Part shown: positions 22,831 to 32,200 of the stretch, piece by piece
Position numbering within the stretch: the first letter of the stretch is position 1
How the letters are laid out: each line of letters starts with the position of its first letter
From: Mugil cephalus
Taxonomy: Eukaryota > Chordata > Actinopteri > Mugiliformes > Mugilidae
NCBI RefSeq assembly: GCF_022458985.1
Contig: NC_061771.1
Span: 27,768,001 to 27,832,000 of the forward strand
Reading direction: 5' to 3'
Length of the DNA: 64,000 bases
Made by a program: the position numbers and the translations under genes
Notes under the pieces: generated by a model
Told to the model about the DNA's origin: nothing
What the model saw: the letters and a program-made list of their open reading frames with translations, nothing else
Database searches by the model: none

Positions 22831-22911
22831 CTCCAGGCCCATCCAGCCAGTTAACCCACACAAAAACCAGTGACTCAGCATCATCACTCCATGGACAAGC
22901 TGCAGATGAAG
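22831..22911 (+). CDS. NLR FIIND-CARD linker exon with shifted acceptor
   Basis: The 81-bp phase 1-1 exon encodes [20 protein letters not shown] and ends DEG before GTGAGT. The homologous minus-strand exons start 18 bp earlier after TTTCAG or TTTTAG. Here that site reads TTTCTG, so the ancestral acceptor is lost. The internal CTCCTCAG at 22823-22830 gives an in-frame replacement. Confidence 0.65.
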
Positions 22912-22974
22912 GTGAGTGACACTTTGTTTAGATAAAAACCTGCAAAAATAAGTTTATTGTTATTTAATACCGTG

Positions 22975-23700
22975 GGCCAGATAGGGATGCCCAAAGGGCC
23001 GTATGTGGCCCGCGGGCCGTAAAGTGCCCAGGTTCTGGTTGAGACCGTCTGTAGCGGAAATATCTGATGTCAGCCCACACACACCAGTCTCTCAGCTGTT
23101 GTTGTGGCACTCTGGTCAGGGACAACATACGCCGCTGGCCACAATAATCCATTGCCACAAGGACGTAGCGGTCCCCTTCATCAGTTAGTGGAAATGGGCC
23201 AAGGATGTCCTTGTCCACATGCTACATGGGAGCCACCACCCACTAACGCTGCAGGGGGGTATGCGAGCATGTGCTGGGCCATTCTGGGCAGTGCAGGTGG
23301 CACAACAGTTCAGTGTCCTGACTGCAACAAGCCCAGTAGAGCCTGTCTCAGCCTGTTCAAAGTCTTTGACACCCCAAAGTGCCCTGTTCCCACCAAGCCA
23401 TGGACAGCCTGCAGCACTTGCTGACGCCGGTCCATGGGCACCACAGCTGCCAAACCGCACCTTCTCTGCCTGGCGCCTGCCAGACATGATAGAGCAGTCC
23501 ATTTGCAGGCCTTCTACAGACAGTGCTGAGCTCCTGCGTCAATCCACTGCCCCACCTTCCAGTCCATACTTCGCCCCCTGGACCTGTTCTGTTGTGGCCA
23601 GAGAGTCGGTCGATTTCGCTGACACACTCTCCCGACCTCGATCCATCTCACCAGCTGTCCTGTTGTGAATCCCCAGCTGTGAGGGGTACACATCGACAAG
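22975..23700 (-). mobile_element. Ty3/Gypsy retrotransposon integrase-region remnant
   Basis: On the minus strand, frames read YHVWQAPGREGAVWQL near 23490, then the zinc-binding region, and KDILGPFPLTDEGDRYVL followed by VAMDYCG near 23190. That order matches the H2C2 region and integrase start of Gypsy elements. Frameshifts separate the pieces and the catalytic core is not continuous. Confidence 0.75.
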
Positions 23701-23734
23701 CTGCTTCATGCAGAGAGTTATGGACTGTTTGCAA

Positions 23735-24300
23735 CTGAAATGAATGGGACGGGTGAAAAAAAGAGAGCGAAAAAGAGAGTTTTTCAAACATCTACTGCTC
23801 AGGCATACTTTCACCTAGAGACTTCATTTGAACTTTAAACTGTAGAAGCAAGCCTTGTGTATTGGTGTATTAATCCATGTTTTGATAGGTCATTTAGTTT
23901 TGATCAATCGCTGTTCAATGACCATGATCATTTTTGGAGAATCTCTGAGTTTATAATGGCTGTGTATTGTATGGAATGTTCGTGCTGGAGTGGGTGACAT
24001 CATCAGCCAGAGTGGAGGGAAATTGTCTGAAACTTTTCTCTTTCCATGCTCCTCCCGGCCACAATTTACATTCTACGCATATGAATTTTTCCACAGCTGT
24101 AGACAAATTTGTTCTGTCTCTCACAATGTCTCATCAAAGCAGTGAGATTTACAGAATTTAAACTGTGAGCCTCTGAGTGCGGTCACGTCTCTCTCTGCTC
24201 TCCATTGACTGTAATGCAAAGAGTTTCTGAGAGAAGCAGAAGGGACCCCTGTATTTAACTTGCACGTCTCTCCAAAATATTTATCAAAAACTGACCTATA
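23735..24300. repeat. Unclassified interspersed repeat, copy 1
   Basis: It starts GAAATGAATGGGACGGGTGA and includes CTCAGGCATACTTTCACCTA and AAGCCTTGTGTATTGGTGTA. Both halves recur at 31430-31710 and 32815-33090. It has no coding capacity. Confidence 0.7.
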
Positions 24301-24633
24301 TTTAGGTTAAGAGTATTACATTCAGGATGTTATCACTGCTTTATCACTTTCATTGACTTATTTGTTGACTCATTATGTGTTTATTTATTTATTTATTTTA
24401 AAACTGACAACACTGGAAATACTTGGTGGTTTTTGAAAGCACAAATAATACTGCATCACCTGTACACATTCGTAATCCAACTATAATAATAATTCATCAT
24501 TACCTGAGGATTAATTCTTATGTAGGCTACTTGGTGTAAATACTTGTAAAGACCAATGTTCATTACTGTTCCTTAAACTTTAAATTCTAGTGTTGTTTAT
24601 TAAATCAGAAATATTTCTCTTCTTATCTTCCAG

Positions 24634-24950
24634 GTCCTCATCTGTGCAGCCTCAATCTAAACTGGCCACCGAGTTCACCAGTTCAAGAAGATGAGAAGCT
24701 GAACTCTGTTCGGGTAGAGTTTATTAAGAGAGTGTCTGATCCTAATCTGAAGACTCTGCTGGATGAGCTTCTGCAGACAAAGGTTATAAACAGTAGTGAA
24801 CTGGAAGGGATGCAAGCCTTGTCCAAGGCAGACAAAGCTAGAGAGCTGATTGACACCGTGGTGAACAAGGGACCAGATGCTTGTAAAGTCATGATTGACG
24901 CTTTACGTAAAATAGATCCATTTGTTTTTGACACGCTGAATTTACACTGA
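24634..24950 (+). CDS. NLR terminal exon: CARD
   Basis: The exon follows TTATCTTCCAG and ends at TGA 24948-24950. It encodes a linker (GPHLCSLNLNWPPSSPVQ) and a CARD of about 85 residues with SVRVEFIKRVSDPNLKTLLD, SKADKARELIDTVV and [15 protein letters not shown]. The fold binds caspase or ASC-type CARDs. The protein end DTLNLH matches the minus copy. A poly(A)-signal-like ATTAAA lies at 24952-24957. Confidence 0.9.
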
Positions 24951-25299
24951 AATTAAAATAAGCTTCAAATCTGTGGGTTTTGAAAACTCAAAAGTAGTGT
25001 TTAAAACATGCCTTGTTTATACAGAGTTTTACACAGACACACACCTATCCACACACTTTGGTGTTAATGATCCCTCAAATGCCTTTTTATTTGTAGATAA
25101 TATCTCTTGGATATTTTTCTTTGTGAAATGACAAAATGTGTGTGTAAAGCAAGGATTACATTAACACTACCAGTCAAAAGTTTGGATTTAATTTGATGGT
25201 GAATCCAAACTTTTGACTGAAAGTGTATTTTTACATTTTACGCTTATCTTAATGTTGTGGTGGCACATTGGTGTGGTGGTTAGCACTGATGCTTCACAG

Positions 25300-25525
25300 T
25301 GATTCTGACTCTTGTCCAGGTCTCGCTTGTAAAAGACGTATTTGATCTTGGTGGGACAAACCATGAATCCCAATCTGCCCCTGTCTTTTTCTGTTGCTGC
25401 TCCCAAACTATGGAACGATCTACCACTGCACATCAGACCAGCTCCTCACTGTGCGTTTTAAAACCTGTTTCAAAACCCATTTTTGTTCCCTTGTAAAGTT
25501 CTATATAAATAAAATATGTGTATTT
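25300..25525 (+). mobile_element. L2-like LINE 3' end
   Basis: The frame around 25380 reads FSVAAPKLWNDLPLHIRPAP, the C-terminal motif of L2-like LINE polyproteins in fish. It is followed by the CTATATAAATAAAAT tail at 25501-25515. Confidence 0.65.
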
Positions 25526-27067
25526 TTTACCTCTTACGGAGCCCTGTCAGGGTCTTATCACAAATCGGTGGAGCTGTACAGCAACTCACCTTTCTGTAAC
25601 TCCATATTATTAACAGGGTTCTAAATTAAATTTGATTACAAGCCAATCGTTTTTTTAACCAGTGAAAATAAGAGACATTAGCCACTCACGACCCGTCAGC
25701 CATTTAGCGTTGAACTTTCTTTTCTTGGTTTCACACACTCTGTTGATATTCTCATCCCCGGCCTCCTTCCACTTTGAACCCTCCTCTGGGGGGAGCCCCA
25801 GACGTCTGTCCCAAACACTACCACATTTAGTTTAACTTTAATGTTTGTTCCCTTGTCTTTTTCACAGCCTATGCTCCCAAGGGAGTTGGTTTGACTTTGA
25901 TATTGGTGGGAAAACATTATTTCACGTCACGTAGAGCAGATCAATCAAGAATATGATCACAGTCAGAAAAAACAAACAAATCAACATTTTACATTCATAT
26001 CTGAATATATGATGAGGACACAAGAATTTAATGCATTCTGCAGTGTTATAAAGTATTTGGGTATAAATTAAGTAACATTTGAACCTTTGAACAAGCAGAT
26101 TAGTGGCCACTGGTTCTTATTCAGATCATCATCACACTGACATTTGTCACGGTGACGAATCTCAAGACAAACATATCCATCATGATTTCACTTCACCTGG
26201 TAATTTACAGCCTCTCCTTCAGCATCTCCTCCTCCATCTCGTCCTTCATCTGCTCCTACCTCCCCCCTCGACCTCCTCTGTCCTCTCCTCCTCCATCTGC
26301 TCCAGCCTCTCCGCTGTTTGTCTCCCGACAAGAATATGTTGATGTATGACGTATGACTAGATTAGGGATACAATGATCGTCGAGTTTGGTGGTACAATTT
26401 TTGCCTCAGCAAATAAGGGTTTTACTTTCACACTGTTATCACACAAATACATGAAAGTAATAAGTAAAAATAAGAAGTATATCTCATTGTCATTAAATCT
26501 TGTCTTTTATTCATTGTCTGTATTGTTACAGTTATATAACCTTGAATTAACTTGCACTCCAAAAAAATCTTTTGTCTTTTGCCTTATGTCGAGTCTTCTT
26601 TTCCTTGACATCATTCACACAAGCATGCAAACACTTGGATACATATAGTTAATGGAACAGCAGAGGAGTGTGGGGCAAAAGGGGCCAACATGGACTCACA
26701 TCTTCCGTCAGTTTCACTTGAAGTTTCAGCTGATTCATAATCAGAGTAGAACTATGTTTTCGGAGATGTTAATTAACTATTTGGATTGTAATTGTGATGT
26801 TTAACAGAGTAGTGAGTGTGTGTTGTGCAATACTTATGCATTCAGGTGGTCTGCAATACTTTGCCACATTTTCTCTCTTTGTTTCATGGCAGTGGTGGTG
26901 CACCGTTAGTCAGGCAGACACATAAATAATGTAACACATACAGTATATAATGATCGGCGACGTTACAAAGAAAATATTTTATTTATTCATTTTCCTATGG
27001 CTTGAAGCCATGAACCTCTCTTGAGGGTTAGGGAAGGGCAAAACCATCAAAGAACATAGAACCTTGT
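25526..27067. other. Non-coding region between convergent NLR genes
   Basis: Short frames only. A CT-rich block at 26210-26310 gives a spurious Ser/Pro-rich frame. No transposon domain is recognisable apart from the L2 tail to the left. Confidence 0.45.
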
Positions 27068-27139
27068 GGTTCCATGGTGTAACGGTTAGCACTCTGGACT
27101 CTGAATCCAGTGATCCGAGTTCAAATCTCGGTGGAACCT
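27068..27139 (+). tRNA. tRNA-Gln (anticodon CTG)
   Basis: The 72 bases fold as a cloverleaf. Acceptor arms are GGTTCCA and TGGAACC, the anticodon stem is CTGGA/TCCAG around loop CTCTGAA, and the T arm is CCGAG-TTCAAAT-CTCGG. The A box TGGTGTAACGGTTAGC and B box GAGTTCAAATC are present. It differs from typical vertebrate tRNA-Gln(CTG) by very few bases. No run of four T follows until 27259, so pol III termination would be late. CCA is not encoded, as expected. Confidence 0.93.
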
Positions 27140-27328
27140 GAACTCGTTGAACATGTAACAACCCACCTACGTAATATAGACAGTGTTATGTCTTAACTGT
27201 CTATTCTAAAGTCCTGTGCAATACACTATTTCCACTGCTGCATTAAAAACAATCTGTGTTTTATTTTTCAAGATTTTAACTTTAGCGGTAAATCCGTGTA
27301 AGTAAAACCTTCTTTACTATTTTATATA

Positions 27329-28380
27329 CAGCGGGTAAAATAAGTATTGCACTCATCACAATTTTTCATAGTTAACATATTTCTAAAGGTGCCATTGACA
27401 TGACATTTTCACCTGGTGTTGGTAACAACCCCAGTAATCCATACATAGAAAGACACAAAAACAAATAAGTTCAGAAATGAAGTTATGTGTAATAATGTAA
27501 AATAACAGAGGGAAAAAGTATTGAACACATGCAGAAAGGGAGGTGGGTAAAGGCATGGAAAGCCAAGACACCAGCTGAAATCTACCAGTGATCAGAAAGC
27601 CATCCTGCCCCTTGTCAGTGCAAATGAATATCAGCTGGTTCAGTCCAAACCTACAGCCTACAGCCTACAGCCTATAAAAAGGTGCGTCATCATTAAGGTG
27701 TCACACAAGGAACATCTCATGATGGGTAAAGGCAAAGAACTCGCTCAAGACCTTCACAACCTTATTGTGATACATAATCCGGATGTATAATCCTTCCATA
27801 ATCCGGAAGTGGAAAGAACCTTATTCACTCGTAAACCGGAGTGAAAAGAATTACCAGAAGAGTTGTCCAAGAGCCAAGGACCACTTGTGGAGAGCTTCAG
27901 AAAGACCTGGAATTAGCAAAAATAATTGTTTCAAAGAAAACATTAAGCAGCCACGGCCTGTATGCACTTCACCACGCAAGACTCCATTTCTGAAGAAAAA
28001 GCATGTTAAAGCTCGTTTAAAGTTCACTGCAAAACATTTGGACAAGCCTGTAAAATACTGTGAGAACATAGTCTGGTCAGATGAGAGCTCTTTGGATGCC
28101 ACAACACACACCATGTTTGGAGGACAAAACGCACTGCACACCACCCCAAAAACCCCATACCAACAGTGAAGTTTGGAGGTGGGAACATCATGGTGTGGAG
28201 CTGTTTTTCTGCATATGTTACTGACAAACTTCATATAATTGAATGGAGGATGAATGGAAACATGTACAGAGACATTTTTCAGAACAATCTGCTGCCATCT
28301 ACCAGAATGATGAAGATGAAACGAGGGTGGATGTTTCAGGTATCATGTCAATGTTGTGGAGACCCTCTGCTCATTTAGTC
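27329..28380 (+). mobile_element. Tc1-like transposon relic
   Basis: After a TA at 27327-27328 the terminal sequence CAGCGGGTAAAATAAGTATT begins, a known Tc1-type end. Transposase fragments follow: start MGKGKELAQDL at 27724, then [40 protein letters not shown] and RGWMFQ. Frameshifts at several points and loss of the right end make it inactive. It lies between the two convergent NLR genes. Confidence 0.8.
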
Positions 28381-28944
28381 CAAACAGCATCCATTGGTTT
28401 TACATGAGGTCAGTATACTTGTATCCATACCACTTCAGTGTCTTTAAACATAAGGTCCTTTCTTTGTTTCGCAGGAATATGATTTTGAATCTAAATCTCC
28501 TCAGTTCCTCTGTAGGTATTTCTGTCCTTTCTATATATTTTCAGTGTTAAGTATGTAAGTTGTTATCATGCATCAAACTTTATAAATTATATATAATATA
28601 TAATACAATCTATAAACCAGATTTAACAGATTTGGATTGTTTGATTTGTTTGCAGTATAAAAGTAATAAGAACACCACAAAGATCAGTGTAAAATATAAA
28701 AACAATGTATTGCATCCATTAAAAACAGACATATTTTGTCATTCCACACAGAAAAATATCCAAGAGGTGTTATCCACAAAAAAAAAAAAGCATTTGACAA
28801 ATCATTAACAACATAAAATGCTCTGAATACAAATACTTGTTATGTTAAACTCTGTGTGTTCCAGTATAAACAAGGCATTTTTAAAACACTGACGTCCATG
28901 TTTTTGAGTTTTCAAAATACACAGATTTGAAGCTCATTTTAATT

Positions 28945-29261
28945 TCAGTGTAAATTCAATGTTTCAAAAACAAATGGATCTAATATACGGAAAGCGTCGA
29001 TCATGACTTTACAAGCCTCTGGTCCTTTTTTCACCACGGTGTCGATCAGCTTTCTAGCTTTGTCTGCCTTGGACAAGGCTTGCATCTCTTCCAGTTCACT
29101 ACTGTTTATAACCTCCTTCTGCAGAAGCTCATCCAGCAGATTCTTCAGAACAGGATCAGACACTCTGTTAATAAACTCTACCCGAACAGACTTCAGCTTC
29201 TTATCTTCTTGAACATGTGAAGTCAGAGGCATGTTTGGATTGTAGCAGCTCGGATGAGGAC
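28945..29261 (-). CDS. Minus NLR terminal exon: CARD
   Basis: The exon is 317 bp, as in the plus copy, after TTATCTTCCAG. The CARD includes [34 protein letters not shown] and [15 protein letters not shown], ending ETLNLH and TGA. It is fully open. Its 3' flank matches that of the plus gene (GAAATTAAAAT, then GCTTCAAATCTGTG). Confidence 0.9.
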
Positions 29262-32200
29262 CTGGAAGATAAAAGAAATATGTTTCATTGCCATAATAAA
29301 CTTTGGTCTTTGCATCATAAGTATTTGAGAGTATAAATAAGAATTTATCCTCAGGTATTGTATGAATTATTATTATATTGGATTGCAAACGTGTATGGGT
29401 GATGCAGTATTATTTGTGCTGTCAAAAAACAGCAAGTATTGCTGCAGCCAAACTTACCGATGGCTTGTCTGTCCTGAACTGCAATCACAACATCAACCAC
29501 TTCACTTCATATTGAATGAGATCATGTTCATTTTTTATGTTTTAATATGTGTTTATGTTTTTTGTCTGTGGATGTCCATCAAGTTAGAAGATATCTTCAT
29601 CTACAAACACGTACACAGTATTTTGAGCACCGCTGTATTTGCCCATTTTTAAATAAACAAGTGGATACATTAAATAAGTCAGCATGGGAATCCACCAAAG
29701 GTAAGTGACACTTATTTTCTACAGGTTTTTAACTAAACAAATTGTTGCTCATCTCCATCTGTTACTAGTCCATGCAGTGATGATGAGTCCCTGGTTATAG
29801 TGTGGGTCAACTGGCTGGATGGGCCTGGAGCTGAGAAGGACCTTCCACCTGAAACCAAAAGTGTTTGGAGACAGCAGCTCTATACATTTCCTACTGTGTC
29901 TCTAATGATGGACATTTCATTTGGTTACAGGCCGTAGAACTGAGGTCAAATCTCAGATGGTCTCTTTAGGTGCATTTTAATCTTGTTGTAAAAAATATTT
30001 ACTGCACACTTCATCTGGATACATGTTGACACCATGTTCAAACAGAGACCAATATTCCTAGTATTAACCCTCTGGAACTTGTTAATTATATATATAATCA
30101 AGTCTCTAGTGTAGGCTGCATGATCACAGCTAAAAGTCAGGAAGTGGACCCACTAATGTGTGTTTTAAATTAAAATCAACATGATGTTGCAGAATCTCTG
30201 TCATTTACAATGATCTCTAACAGTGTTGCTCACCTCTTCTGTCACTTGTGACCAAAGACGATGATCCTGGCTCAGTGGATGGAGGTTGGGCTGACAGGAG
30301 ACTGAAGGCTGGAGCTGCTTGTACACCTGAACCATAAAATAAACACAAGACTGTGAAGGATGCACTCTGGGGTAAATAGACGACATACAGTACGTACATG
30401 TACGTATGCAATTCACAATTCAATTCAATTCAGCAATTTAGAACAATTAGAAGTTACCATTAAGCAGCCAGTAACATAAACGGGTATAGAGGATATTTGA
30501 CTATAGATGGAGCAGGAGAAATGTGGCACTTGGAAGAATCTCTAGACAGTATAATATGAAAGGGACAGAGGTGGTTGTTGATTTAAAAAAAAAAAAGAGA
30601 GAGAGAGAAAATAATTCAAAATTTTTGATCAGCTTGGAAAAAAACATGAACATGTCTTTGTTTTCTTGTCACTAAAGCTCCATAGACACTTATTTTTTGC
30701 ATTTTTTTTTTCTAAACAAATTGTTGCTTACCTCCATCTGTTACTAGTCCATGCATTGATGAGGCTGAGTCACTGGTTATAGTGTGGATTAACTGGCTGG
30801 ATGGGCCTGGAGCTGAGGAGGGCCTTCCACCTAAAATCAAACGAGTAGTACTGGGTTAGTTTAGTGCATGTTAGTAACAGGTGTAAACAGAGAACGCTGG
30901 TACACCTGGTATTATTATACATGAACAGACATTTTAAATGATGATGCATTTTAATCTTGGTGTAAAAAATATTCACTGCACACTACATCTGGATACATGT
31001 TGACACCATGTTCAAACAGAGACCAATATTCCAAGTATTAGCCCTCTGGAACTTGTTAAATAGGGGCTACAGGGCTTCGCCTGAGGCCTAGTAGGGGCTA
31101 GGCAAAGCTCAGAGGCCCCGATTGTTATCTCGCGTGTTTCTTATTATTATTTGGGGCTACGGGGCAACGCCCGAGCCCCCAGCCTACAGCAGCAAAGCCC
31201 TGAGCCCCTATTGCTATCCCGTGTGTTTCTTCTTCTTTTTTTTTTTTAAATTCCTTTTTCTCCCCGTTTTCGTCCCTTAACTCATCCAACAGCTTGAAGA
31301 GCTGAAAGGCAAGTTATATATCAAAACGTGCGGCTCAATTGGGATCGGTGTGCTATTACTTGTTTTTCCGAAATATGAATTTTTTTGCAACATAAGTCGC
31401 GAAAAATTACCTGCGACAAATTTACCATAGGAAATGAATGGGACGGCTGAAAAAGAACGCCCAAAAATCAGTTTTTCAAAGGTCTACCTCTCAGGCATAC
31501 TTTCACCTACAGACTTCATTTGAACTTTAAAATGTAGACACAAGCCTTGTGTATTGGTGTATTATTTCCTCATTTTGATACGTCTTATTGTTGTTGATCA
31601 ATCACTGTCCAATGAAAAATTAAAAAATAAAAATTTCTATCGAATCTTGTTTTAGAGTGTGGAATGTTGCTACATAGACTCTATGTTTTTTTCAGGTAAT
31701 TTCACACACGTTCTCACACTATAGAGCAGGCATGTCAAACATACGGCCCGCGGGCCGGACCCGGCCCGTTGTTTCATTTAATCCGGCCCGGCATAAATTT
31801 CTGAGTATGTCAAAAAAAGAAGCGAGTCTCTAGCTAATTTCTATTAAAAGTTGTGATTTTTTAAAATAAATACAAACCAAATGCTCCCTCCGGCCGCTAG
31901 AGGGCAGTAAATGTGTAAAAGCGCTCACGTCAAGCATGCGGCACTGACACGAGTTAGTCACAGGAAATAAACATTCGCAACGTGATGTGTCCAAGTAAAA
32001 ATAAACCGTCAGTCTTGCTTCACCATTCACCCCTGCTAAACAAGTTATCGGTCAACACACCCTTCCCAAAATGGCACTGTCAAAAAAAAGAAGAGTGGAC
32101 ACGGAGTGCAGAGTTTTCCAGGAGAAATGGACCGAGAAGTATTTATTCACAGAACTGAATGCAAAACCAGTGTGCTTGGTATGTAATCAGCAAGTTGCAG

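Larger units (their letters stand above)
3758..24950 (+). pseudogene. NLRP1-like RING-FISNA-NACHT-LRR-FIIND-CARD gene, disrupted by a frameshift
   Basis: Exons at 3758-3843, 4047-4160, 4505-4698, 5812-7200, five LRR exons, four linker exons, four FIIND exons, 22831-22911 and 24634-24950 share compatible splice phases and GT-AG borders. Together they spell N-terminus, RING, FISNA-NACHT, LRRs, FIIND (ZU5-UPA) and CARD. Proteins with FIIND-CARD tails are NLRP1-type sensors: the FIIND cuts itself, and release of the C-terminal UPA-CARD piece recruits caspase-1-like enzymes in the cytosol. The NACHT exon is about 400 bp shorter than expected and carries a frameshift that ends translation at 6978-6980, before the LRRs. 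All other exons remain open. I therefore call it a probable pseudogene. A truncated RING-FISNA-NACHT product, or an allele-specific lesion or assembly error, is possible. Confidence 0.7.

Noticed and set aside
23219..23668. 149-codon plus-strand frame
   Set aside because: It is the antisense shadow of the Gypsy integrase-region remnant, which makes biological sense on the minus strand.
26152..26349. Plus-strand frame ending in a Pro/Ser stretch then LFVSRQEYVDV, faintly like a FIIND-CARD linker
   Set aside because: It rests on a CT-rich low-complexity block, with no continuing CARD and no convincing splice context.
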